This document shows, piece by piece, positions 32,901 through 42,667 of a stretch of DNA of 64,000 nucleotides. Position 1 is the stretch's first letter, and every line of letters starts with the position of its first letter. Below the pieces are notes generated by a model. The model was not told where the DNA came from. It made no database searches and worked only from the letters and a program-made list of their open reading frames with translations. The translations under genes were made by a program, and so were the position numbers. Source of the DNA: Elymus sibiricus (Eukaryota; Streptophyta; Magnoliopsida; Poales; Poaceae); NCBI GenBank assembly GCA_039707655.1, contig CM077665.1, positions 78,121,954-78,185,953 of the forward strand, given 5' to 3'.

Positions 32901-35900
32901 GTTCCTGAAGAAAACATGTAGAATATAAATAAGATGCTTTAAGGGAAAAAGTTGCCAGATAGAATTTCAGACCCATTTCCATGTGCTCACAAGAGTAGCC
33001 CCAAAAAACTACTCCCTCCGTCCGGAATTAGATGACGCTCAAACGGATATATCTATGTCTAGATACATTTGTTTGAGCGTCATCTAATTCCGGAGAGAGT
33101 TAGTAACAAAAAACTTCAACGATGTAGCAAATTAGAAAATGTGCATTTCAGAATATTTCTACGCTGAAAACATAAACTTGCCCTATATTCAGAAATATAG
33201 GCTAGCCTTGCTCTATGTTTTTAAGGCGACGCTTCGCTTTAAGGCGCTGGGGGGGCGCCTCGACGCCTAGGCGCCTAAAGCGGACGCCTAGGCGCCTAAG
33301 GCGGGCATATTTGCAAAGCGCTGGGGGGGCGCCTCGACGCCTAGGCGTCGCCTAAGCGTCGCCTTACGGACGCCTTAAAAACATAGGCCTTGCTTTTTCT
33401 AATACAGCAAAGAAATATGTACTAGAGCCATGAAGTTTGGGACCATTTTCTGAACTATTTGCTTAACGCTAGCGAATAACCACTGATATTAAGATATGAT
33501 TTTTACCAGAAACAACATAAAGTACATAGTGGATTTGGAAAGCATGGACAAGTCAACTCAATATTACTCCGAATACTGTTGTGGAGATCAACTCACCAAA
33601 AATCACTAAATATTTTAACAAGACCTTAAGGAATTTTGATTGGTTATGAACTTGTAATTTTTCATGGCAAATTGGCAATGTAAGCATGTTGGAAACTCTT
33701 AACAATAAATAAAAGTAAATTACCTGAATATTCCAACCACGCACAAGTGATGCACCACACACAATTTTAGCTGCAGCTGACTTTTCCTGTTCTGAACCAT
33801 TCAATGCGATGTGGTACAGTTTATCCAGTTCTGCAACACTGAATAGACAAAACAAACTACAAATTAAAGAACTAACATGATATACAGATAAGTAGGACCA
33901 GGGAAGTGCAGGGGTGAATTGAGAAGTATAGTGAACTAAGAAACTAACTTAAAAAAAATGGAGATTCCTGGTAGAATAATATTCAAGAAATGTGTTTTAA
34001 CTTCGCTTTGCAGCAAAGATGCAGTACAGAAAGAAAACTGCTTTCAAATACTCGGCGGAGTGGAAAAAAACTGTTCAATTCAATGCTAGCCTGTAAAATT
34101 TCTATTTTGGTTCCAGATTTAGCTCCATATACCTTGAAGCAGGAGTAGCAATGAGAGCATTTTTCAGTGGATCAGATAGTGGAGCTCCTTGCATAAAGTT
34201 TACCCATGGCGATTCCTGGGGTAAAGCTGTATCCTTCGAATGCCCCGGTAGTACAACATAACCAGGCCACAAGTAAGCAGTCGTGTCGATCAAATTCCTC
34301 GAAATACAGGCTTCAACTATAAGATGTAGCATGTTTCCAACTGAAAAATGGGGAGGGTTAAAAGCTAAGACAACAAGAGATAAATATGTTTTCCAAGTAT
34401 TAGCGCAACAATATGAAAATATAAAATCAAAGAACAGCTAGCAACTAAAAAATAAAACAGAATAATGCCAGGATCCAATAAGCAGTCAGAAGTCAGGTTA
34501 GTTTACAAAACATGACCAAATTGCCAACACAAATATAATACTCTACTTAGATTGAAATACAATAGAAGGACATGACATTGTTAAAAGAAGTACGGGGAAA
34601 TATGCCTAACAGGAAAAATCACAAATATTCACAAGCAACATTTTTCAAAAATGCCAAGACAGATTGCATATACACAAAATTTGGCACAGATAGTAACCTC
34701 GGTGAATATTATTGAACTGTAACAACCATCAAGTACAATAAGAAAAGGTACTAGTACCAGCTTTCGTCGAAGAGTCACTCTGGACAATCATGTTAGGGTT
34801 GCCACCACCAATCTTATAGTTGGCCCTAAATATTGCAGCTTTTGAAGCCGCAGCATTGGCAACATTCACCAACGATGAAGGTGGTACAAGAAGTCCTGAA
34901 TATTGCACCAAATCCTGAAGAGAAGATACAAGTCCTAGTCTTCGGGGCAGACTTTTGTTTCCTTCAGCTCCACATGCATCAGTTTCTTCCTTGAGAATTG
35001 CAGCAATTGCTAGTGGAATAAGAGCTAATAGCATGCATAATCTTGTGTCTAGATGAGGAATTGGACCTTCTAGAGGTTCTCTAGCCTAGCAACGACATTA
35101 GCATGTGAGGAGGCTACAATAGACGTAAGTGATATGATTTCACCCATGATAATACATCAAAGGAAATGTTTATTACCCGCTGCACAAGACGAAGGGCAGA
35201 AATCCAAAGAGCTTTAAAAGTTTCCTGCCAACTTGCCTCATTAATTGCTTGGGCTGTCTTGGACATTTCTGAATTAAGGCAAATATGGTATTAGTCAATG
35301 AAAACCATGCCAGACCTATAATAAAATTGGAAGATCTAGACATTATGATCAAAATTCACGCTGTTACTATATCAAGACGACAACACAGATATGTAAAAGC
35401 TCTTCAAACACTAACACAGATAAAAAGGTGAAACAATTCAAGTCGGTATAAGCTGATTGTCTGGGAGTACCTTTTATAATCTCGATAGAAGATATACCGC
35501 CTAGATGCCTCCCATCCATTGCATTCTCGAAGTAAATATCAAATATAATCCAACAGGCAGCTCTCCCAGCTCCTGTAAGTTGGCCCAGCATGGAATTGCT
35601 GGATCTCAAGTTACCAAGAACACCCACAAGCCGTTTGTTGTTTGGTTGGTAATCTAGATTGCTCACTCTCCAGATATACATCACCATATCATCAATTTTA
35701 TGACTCGTAGGCAATAATCTCTCGAGTGCCATCTTGTGAGCTTCAATCAGTGTCAGCCTCTGGCTCAGAACACTGAATTTGTCAGGCCTAACCTAGAAAA
35801 TTGTCTAATTAGCACAAACTTGCCATTTTGTAATGTTGATTCTTAGCTACATCAAAAATAAATGGACTGGCAAGTTGTTTTTTTAATAGTTGTTAGGCAA

Positions 35901-37422
35901 GCTGATGTGAATTTATATATAAGAAAAAATTTACATTCTTGAACAGATAATAATGGAGCATCTTTACAACAACGACAACAACAAAGCCTTTCAGTCCCAA
36001 ACAAGTTGGGGTAGGCTAGAGTTGCAACCCATAAGATCTCGAAACCTAGTCATAGTTCTGGCACGTGGATAGCTAACTTCCACGCACCCCTCTCCATGGC
36101 TAGTTCTTTAGAGCATATTCACAAATTTAAAAAAAAAAACGGGAATAGCTAATGGAGCAGTAAATTAACATTAGAGTCGTCACTATCTGTGCAAAGTGGA
36201 AAAGGAGTCAGAACAACCTACAGAAATGCAGCTTTACCTTGGCATCATTACTATGGTTAATTATAATATTTGTGCCTACTCCTTTTGTTATATTTGATTG
36301 TAAAAAAGACCTAATTGTCCCCTTATCCTCACATGGTAACCCAACAAGGTAACAGGTGCCAAAATATGATGATTGGCTGAAGGCAAAACAGAATGCCCAT
36401 GGGTATGAATACCTACAAAGTAGACATGTTAATAAGATTGTTCAAGACATACATGTTAAGGCATATCAAGCGCAGAAATGCTTGAATCTTCTTATCAGCG
36501 GCCATCATATGCAACACTTCCAAAGCCATGACGGTGTTCTTTCGACGCAACTGTTCCCGGTGCTCATTTTGCTTCACAGCAGAGACCCCCTTGACATCTA
36601 AGTCCATGGGCTGTAGCCCTTCAGTGGGGTATACACTCTCCTGGTCCTGCGTCATTCCAGATGAAATGCCGCAATCCTCCAGCACGGAATCCATCAGTTT
36701 GGTGATAACAATCAACACAAACAGGGTGACAACATGCCCAAAGTCCATTCCAGAAACCCCATAGCTTTTAGACAGTTGCAGGGCAGCATCGATGGATTTC
36801 ATTATCCTGGGAGGCAAAGTAACCATGTATGAGCAACCGAGCAGCAACTAGCAAGCAGCATACAGATCAGAAACCTGAACCGGACCTCCCGTTCAGAGAT
36901 TGCGTAGCGAAGCTCTTACTTGTCACGATTAGGCTCGGCCAGGAGAGACAGCGAGGAGGACGTGATGTGGCCCTTCAGCAGCTCCAGGTACAGCCGGTAC
37001 GCCTCCGGCTGCGCCCGCCGCTGCGGCAGGACCCTGCAAAACCACCGCCAGAGAGTCACTCTCACGCATCCTTCAAAACGGCAGGAAAAACGGGCGGGCG
37101 CTGGCGCTGGCGCGGACCTGGCGGTGAGGAGCGCGAGGACGTGGAGCGGGCAGAGGAGGCGGGACGCCATGGCCTGGTCGAGCAGCTTCCAGAGCGAGGG
37201 CGAGTTGTGCGCGAAGCAGAGGTTGGAGACGAGGATCCCGGCGAGGTCCGCGCTGGGGCCGGGCTCCCCGGCGACGAGGCGGGCCACCTCCACCGCCCGC
37301 AGCAGCGGCGGGTCCCCGCGCGCCTCCGACGCCTTGACCGCCGCCATCACCCTCCGCTCCAGCAGCAGCTCGCCCCCGCCCCCGGCGGCCGGCGCGGCCG
37401 CGGCCGCCTCCGCCGCCCCCAT
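29952..37422 (-). CDS. MED33: Mediator of RNA polymerase II transcription subunit 33 (REF4/RFR1 family)
   Basis: This is a plant-specific Mediator tail subunit. Arabidopsis REF4 and RFR1 (MED33B/A) act in the nucleus and restrain phenylpropanoid synthesis. Twelve exons with GT-AG borders join in phase: 37422-37118, 37033-36920, 36806-36453, 35787-35471, 35268-35177, 35085-34758, 34340-34133, 33838-33724, 32904-32737, 32202-31527, 31423-31217, 31051-29952. Total 3984 nt, 1327 aa, close to the family's usual 1300. Family-like blocks: QPEAYRLYLELLKGHI (N-terminus), QLTGAGRAACWIIFDIYF (exon 4), TRLCMLLALIPLAIA (exon 6), FGRDKDAVAQLIQSCFSSFL and WLRDIKLDTLKKIAAGLRSW (exon 12). The protein is helical with an Ala-rich start and no catalytic motif. 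The start is the first ATG of a GC-rich exon after a purine-rich leader. No stop or shift was found, so it looks functional. Whether it corresponds to MED33A or MED33B cannot be told. Confidence 0.93.
33012..33099. mobile_element. Stowaway-type MITE in MED33 intron 8
   Basis: ctccctccgtccggaatta opens the element after a TA (33010-33011), and its inverted counterpart taattccggagagag closes it. The arms are long (gatgacgctcaaac and gtttgagcgtcatc pair too), giving a hairpin of almost the whole 88 bp. The right terminus has lost a few bases compared with the left, and the right TA is displaced by one base. The terminal motif is the classic Stowaway (Tc1/Mariner) one. Confidence 0.85.
33205..33394. 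mobile_element. GC-rich MITE with 8-bp target duplication (hAT-like) in MED33 intron 8
   Basis: The 174-bp element (33213-33386) has perfect 16-bp terminal inverted repeats, ctatgtttttaaggcg and cgccttaaaaacatag, and is flanked by identical 8-bp duplications gccttgct (33205-33212 and 33387-33394). An 8-bp duplication points to hAT-superfamily transposition. The interior is built of repeated cgcctaggcgcc palindromes and two copies of a gcgctgggggggcgcctcga block (about 33244 and 33320). No coding capacity. Confidence 0.85.
35961..36112. repeat. Dispersed cereal repeat with (CAA)n-like start in MED33 intron 3
   Basis: The block starts caacaacgacaacaacaaag and continues with tcccaaacaagttggggtag and cacgcacccctctccatggc. 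I recognise this as a high-copy grass sequence, probably the tail part of a non-LTR element given the simple-sequence end. The class is not certain. Confidence 0.5.
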
Positions 37423-37700
37423 TCGCTCGCGGGCGACGTCGCCGAGGGTTTGGGTTTGGGATTTCGCGTCTCGATTTCGCTCCCCCTCTCCCTCTCTCTC
37501 CTCGTGAGTCTTTGGATGGTTGGATCCTTGCGGGAGGGGGGAAGAAGGTGGTTTATGAGGCGGGGGGCAGCGCGGGGGAGATCTGGGCCGTCGGATCTTT
37601 TTGGTTTGGGATTGGGCCGTCGGATCTCCGCCCCGTCGCCCTCGGTCGCAGTCGTGCCGTGCGAGACGGGATTGACTTCCCCAACGGAATGACGTGTGCG
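37423..37700 (-). promoter_or_regulatory. 5' leader and proximal promoter of MED33
   Basis: On the minus strand a purine-rich leader (gaggagagagagggagaggg, about 37500-37480) precedes the ATG, a common feature of GC-rich grass promoters. No clear TATA box was found, as is frequent for constitutive Mediator genes. Confidence 0.4.
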
Positions 37701-38381
37701 CGATGAGACGAATTGGCCATTGTGTGTTGTGTCTTCTTTTTATGGTAAAAAAAAAATGCGACCCCGAGTTCTCATCGGAAGAAGAAAAATAAATTTAGGA
37801 GTAGACGTCCGTGGCGTCAGTGTCCGCACACGGCCTGACCGTTACGGAGTGGTAACAGTATCATGGCGCTCCGCTTGCTCCTTCCTTGCGCCCAACTCCG
37901 GATTTTTCTCTCTTTGAAAAAGGTGTTCACAAATCATGGCGCCGTATAAAGGACGCTCGACGTCGTCGTACTAGTCAAAGTATTTCTTGTGAAGGAGCTA
38001 TCATATCATGTATGTAGGTTTTTAGCAAAACCACTTCGTTGTTTTTTCCGTTGAAGAAACTAGAATGCTAGAAAAACATGGAATGTGAATGCAAGCCCCC
38101 TCCCTGTCCGGCGTGGATCGAAGTATAGATAGAACCATCTATGTCATGCCTTTGACTCATCCTTCGTACCACGGACACTCATGGGGACGTAGATCTGATC
38201 TCAATTGGCATTGTACTGTTTTTGTTGAAAATCATCAACAATCATTAAAGCTTAAACCTTGTGGTAATCAATGCCATGAATAAGCTTTCGACTTCCGTAA
38301 AAAAAATGAATAAGCTTCTGAGACCACCATCTTGAATCTTGGCACATTCCTCTAACTTTAATCATTTGATTTGGTACGCAG
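37701..38381. other. Intergenic stretch without a recognised feature
   Basis: Low-coding-potential sequence upstream of MED33. It includes an A9 run at 37746-37754. No ORF, RNA gene or transposon end could be supported. Confidence 0.4.
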
Positions 38382-39890
38382 CCATATCAGAGCATCTACA
38401 GCCGGACCCCTCAAACCCGCCTCAAACGCCCGGGCAGGCCGCCCGGTCACTGACCGGTCACGAAAAATCGATCCAGTCGGACCCCTCAAACGGGACTCAA
38501 ACACCCGGGCTGACCGGCACCCCTCATATCCAGCCCAAATATGGGGCGGATATGGGGGAGCCCGAGTCCCGAGTTAACATGGAAAAAGGAAGTGTTTTTA
38601 ACAAACGACGCTTTTAACAAGCTAAGTTTTTAACAAACAATTTTTTGTTTAACACAAATATAATGCTTGGTTGAACCACACAGAAATTAAAAATTGAAAA
38701 AAGGTGAGCATGAAAGCGATTTAGCTGGTTAATGTGCTCGGTGTTGATGACGTGGCCAGAGCTTGTAGTGGGTCGAGGTCCCAGCCCCCAAGCCGGTCTC
38801 GAGGTGCCCGGGCGAAGAGCTCGGCTTGATGAAGTGGCGACGCAGCACGGCCGATGTGGCGAGGCAAAGCCCCCGGTCCAGCCGAGGTGATGAAGCTGGT
38901 CGGCCGGTGACACCGAAGTCCCAGGAGTAGGTTGATGAAGAGATGGCGAAGCCCCCGGTCTAGCCGAGGTGACGGAGCAGGTCGGTAAGGTGACGCTAGA
39001 TCCCCCATGTCATCCGGCATGTCGAAGCAGGTCGGCGTGGTGGGAAGAAGCGACGGCATGACAATGCCGACGCAGGTCGGAATTTGTGACGCGGTCAATG
39101 TTGGCTTGATGAAGCAACGACGCGCCCGACCCGTGCAACCCGTGGGGTGACGAGGTTCTCTTGAAGATTATTTGGCCCTCGCAATACCAAACTTTTGATC
39201 GGCTCGTCGAGGTGATGATCCGATGAGGTTGACCTCGGCTCGACGAAGCGAGGATCTGTCTAGCGCAGGTCGGCAGCCGTGGAGCAATGTTGTCGGGCTG
39301 GTTTGACACCAACGCGACAACGAAGATTACCTCGAAAAAAGGCTTTAAAATTTGTGGGCGCGTGTTTGAGAACAACACACAATACGCTAACAAAAATTCC
39401 TCCAACAAGGGACGTCCAATACCCCGTTCATGAAGAAAGATGAATTCAGGTCAGATTTGTTTTCGGGCATAAAACATATCCGAAAATTGATGCACTCATT
39501 GGACGTTTCCCGGAGTTTGAACGGTCGGATCAAACTGAAATTTTGAGGGACGATCGATATGAGAATTCCCCACCATTGAACGATGGGATCTTCCAAACAG
39601 TGTCCGATCTGGACGCTGGACTCCTCGCTCTAAACTCGTTCAGATTCTCGTCCAGATTCGACACGGCTCCGGTAGATCGGAGTTTGCCGGAGATTCCTCC
39701 ATCGAAATGCGATGAAATTTTACAGGGTTGTTCTAAACTCAATTCTGCATAATTCCATCAAAGCAATCGTTAAAGCGACGCTCGAGGAGGCAGGCACGAT
39801 GAACACGATTCTGCTGTCCAGAAAAAACTGCAATCTGCACACGAGCCATCGATCCTTCTGTTGATCCCACAACGAAACTCTCAATCAAAG
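38382..39890. repeat. Unclassified repetitive region, transposon- or LTR-like
   Basis: The left part begins agagcatctacagccggacc, a motif I associate with termini of dispersed Triticeae DNA repeats. Two similar blocks around aagcccccggtc(c/t)agccg lie at about 38868 and 38948, with further gcaggtcgg units to 39100. At the right, gaaactctcaatcaaagcac (about 39873-39892) is, reversed, close to the primer-binding-side sequence of element C, so a remnant LTR element on the minus strand may end here. No coding potential. Confidence 0.35.
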
Positions 39891-40697
39891 CACAGAAATA
39901 ACTGCAATCTGCACACTGCCAAAATATGATTAATAAAATCCTGATTAAAACATCGGTAAGCCTATCGAATCATTTGAGCTCAAAATAAGCACAGAAATAA
40001 CTCTTAACTTTTGAATAGGATGTAAACACAAGCAAAAACAGTATTTAGATGTTGGGTTGCTCCGATAATTTCAACATTGGAATTAGGTGAGGTTCCTCAA
40101 CCATTTTGTGGTAGTGACGAGGCTATGGCCTCCTTTTCTTTTATTGGGTGCCTATATGATGCGATATATCGCTCTATGTTCGTTCATGTTCCTCTCTGTT
40201 GCAGTGGCATTCTCTTTGCAGTTGTTCCAAACCTGGCGTAAGTTTTGTCCAAAAAATGGTTCGACTCTGATATTTCTGATCCACACAAGGCTTTTACGAT
40301 GACGGCGTCTTCTTTGGGGCGTTGGTATAGTTGGACCTCAGCATGAAGATTTCTCGACTGCGTGATACCATGTTAGGCCAACTCCGACGATGAAGGAAGT
40401 GGGGGGAGGGGTGCCTTTCGTCCTAGTGATTGGAATCTGTAAGAACTGAGTTGTAAATTGCTAATTTTCTGAAATGTCTTGTATCGTCGGAAGGGCAAAA
40501 GCTACAAACCGAGTTGTAATTGACTTTTTTTCTTGAATGTCTTGTATTAGGGCATCCTTTTGCCAGCACTTAGGGTGAAAACCCTCGTGCACTTAAGGCG
40601 GACGCGACGGCGATGACGCGGTGCGTCGTTCATCTCCTGTGCTTCTTACTGGCGACCTGACGGAGGCATCTAGTTGTGCATCTCTATGCTTATAAGT
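39891..40697. other. Intergenic DNA, no gene recognised
   Basis: The plus-strand ORF near 40087-40302 encodes a hydrophobic peptide without family features and has no supporting context. The block ending near 40560 (two copies of gaatgtcttgtat / aaatgtcttgtat at about 40473 and 40533) looks like a degraded repeat. Confidence 0.4.
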
Positions 40698-40860
40698 AGC
40701 GGCGGACCTAGCCCACTGGACAGGGTGGGTCAGCAATGCTACTATACACATACTTTAATTATTTTATTATTATTTTAGCATTTCTCCTATGGTATAAAAG
40801 CTATTTTCAAATCGCGGGATGGGCCACGGCCGACCCTGTCACCCTCTATATCCGCCACTG
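40698..40860. mobile_element. Probable degraded hAT-like MITE
   Basis: The left end agcggcggacctag and the reverse complement of the right end, agtggcggatatag, match at 11 of 14 positions. The 8-bp flanks ttataagt (40690-40697) and ttattagt (40861-40868) differ at one base. AT-rich interior, no coding capacity. The borders are uncertain by one or two bases. Confidence 0.45.
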
Positions 40861-41541
40861 TTATTAGTGTGTCCATTTGGCGTGTTTCTATTGATCATCT
40901 GGTATAAGATTTGTCACAACATCATACACATCATTAAGTCGTGTGGTTTTATTTTTTGCATTAATTTTTTTGAACTTCGATTGGACATGACTAACCAAAC
41001 CAAATCGATGTGAAGGACAAGTTTGTTGGTATAAGATTGGACATTAGTTTTTTCCGTCGACTTAGAGGCACCCACGATGACTTTTTCAATCTCAAGATGT
41101 TGTACCGGCCCAGTACATCGAAGACGCTAAGAGAGGCAGGGTATTCATGTATGCGTTCATAGGAGTGAGCGTATGTGTATGTATGTGAGATTATACTACG
41201 TTAAAAAAAGATGTTCAGGACAAAAGTTTACAACACCACATGATTAGACACACACACAAAACGTTCAACGGCCCTGTAATCTGAACCTTGGGGATCGTAT
41301 GTATCAAACCTAGTAATTAATATTGCAATCTCTTCTCTTCTCCATTTTTGGAGCTTCAGAGATTGCATTGCATCTGAGCATATCGTGGTCGAACATCAAT
41401 AATAAGAAGAAAGAAAGAAAGAAAAAGCTGTTCTTCTTCATCAAGCTTACTACATAAAACGGTGGGCCGATGCATGCATCATGATCGTGTAATCGTAAAA
41501 AGGCGAAGATCGATGGTGCGAAGACGTACGCGCGCGTGAGA
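40861..41541. other. 3' flank of the CML gene
   Basis: AT-rich sequence with a short purine run (agaagaaagaaagaaagaaa, about 41404-41423). It should contain the 3' UTR of the minus-strand CML gene next to 41541. No other gene was recognised. Confidence 0.45.
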
Positions 41542-42117
41542 TCAGACGTTGATCCCTTGCATCATGATCTTGAACTCGCCGAAGTCGACGCGTCCGTCGC
41601 TGTCGCGGTCGACGTTGCAGATCATCTCCCGGACGTTGGCCAGGCTGCTGGCCTCGGGCATGCCCAGCTTCTTGAGCACCTCCTGCAGCTCGGACGCCGA
41701 GATGAAGCCGTCGCCGTCGACGTCGAACACCTTGAAGGCCTCCCGCATCTCCTCCTCGTCCTCCCCGCCGGCGCCGCCCTCCTCGCCGTCGTCCGCTAGG
41801 ACGCCGAAGAGCGCGTCGCCGAGCGCGCCGTGGAGGCCCTCGAAGTCCTCGAAGCGGAGCCCGGAGGCGCCGGGGGGGACGTGCGCGCCGACGGTGGCGG
41901 CCAGGCTGGCGCGGTCCGCCTCCAGCCCGAGCGCGTCCAGCGCCTGCGCCAGCTCGTCCACCGTGATCTCGCCGTCGCCGTTGCGGTCGAACATGTCGAA
42001 GACGCGCCGCAGCCGCACCGCGTTCAGGCTGCCGTTGCGCAGGCGGAACGACGGCGACGGCGCGCCCTTGGACAGGGCCTTCGCCGCGCCCTGGCTCTGC
42101 TGGTGCTCGCCGGCCAT
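41542..42117 (-). CDS. Calmodulin-like calcium-binding protein (CML42/43-type, rice CML30-like)
   Basis: An intact single-exon gene for a 191-aa calcium sensor. EF-hand loops: residues 44-55 ([12 protein letters not shown]), 132-143 ([12 protein letters not shown]) and 170-181 ([12 protein letters not shown]) each have acidic residues at loop positions 1, 3, 5 and 12. A second hand between residues 79 and 98 lacks the loop acids and is degenerate, a pattern of this CML subgroup. An acidic Gly/Glu linker (residues 109-123) separates the lobes. The Ser/Ala-rich N-terminus has no acylation signal (MAGEH). Length and layout match plant CMLs that relay Ca2+ signals in stress and wound responses. 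The codons are GC-rich, as in intronless grass genes. The start is the only ATG in frame near a TATA box 75 bp upstream. The promoter is split by a retrotransposon at 42344. Confidence 0.92.
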   Translation of the reverse strand: MAGEHQQSQGAAKALSKGAPSPSFRLRNGSLNAVRLRRVFDMFDRNGDGEITVDELAQALDALGLEADRASLAATVGAHVPPGASGLRFEDFEGLHGALGDALFGVLADDGEEGGAGGEDEEEMREAFKVFDVDGDGFISASELQEVLKKLGMPEASSLANVREMICNVDRDSDGRVDFGEFKIMMQGINV

Positions 42118-42343
42118 TGCCTTGCCTTGGCGCGCCGATTGCTTATTTTCGGACGGTGTGGGGAGGAGGACCGCGCCGAGACTCTCGCAGCTTTATAGGG
42201 CCAATGGGAGGGAGGAGGAGCGGGGCCGCGTCGTGCCCCCGGCGGAGGCGGAGGGCTGGCTCCCTTCCTTTTTCTCTGCCGGGAAATCCATCGCCTACCA
42301 TACTATTTGCACGGGAGCAAACACGCGTGGACGTAGGTGTTGG
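42118..42343 (-). promoter_or_regulatory. Proximal promoter and 5' UTR of the CML gene
   Basis: On the minus strand ccctataaag (42200-42191) is a good TATA box, about 75 bp before the ATG. cccattggccc just upstream (about 42210-42199) contains an inverted CCAAT box. Only this 226-bp piece of promoter remains attached to the gene; the rest lies beyond the inserted Reina element, from 47782 onward. Confidence 0.6.
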
Positions 42344-42348
42344 ACCTA

Positions 42349-42667
42349 TGTTATGGTTCCACTAGTCTCTTACGATCTAAGCGCTCCGAAGTAGTAGCTT
42401 AGTACAATTTGAGATACACGAATTGGATACAGAGGAAGAACACAAGGGAGGAAATGGAAATAGTAGCCGCCGCCGTCAGTCTGATCCTCTGGATACCCTA
42501 GGCCTCCTGTCGTGGGGGTAGAAGTAGCTGGAGTGGTTGGGCTTCACTTGGTCCATGTCGGCCCAGCGACTCGCGGGTTAGGCTTCTTGGTACGTTGTGG
42601 ACGTGGGCCGACCGTCGACGTGTGTGAGTCGCTGATCAATGGGGCTTGCATGACAGGGCTGCTGACA
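42349..42667 (-). repeat. 3' LTR of the Reina-type element (319 bp)
   Basis: On the plus strand it runs tgttatggttccac ... gggctgctgaca. The polypurine tract aagaagaggggga (minus strand, 42680-42668) abuts it. The last 124 nt of the pol ORF lie inside this LTR. Confidence 0.92.

Noticed and set aside
36829..37692. Long plus-strand ORFs over MED33 exons 1-3
   Set aside because: They are GC-rich shadows of the minus-strand coding exons and carry no family features.
41549..42394. 281-aa plus-strand ORF over the CML gene
   Set aside because: It is the complement of a GC-rich coding region; the minus frame has three perfect EF-hand loops.
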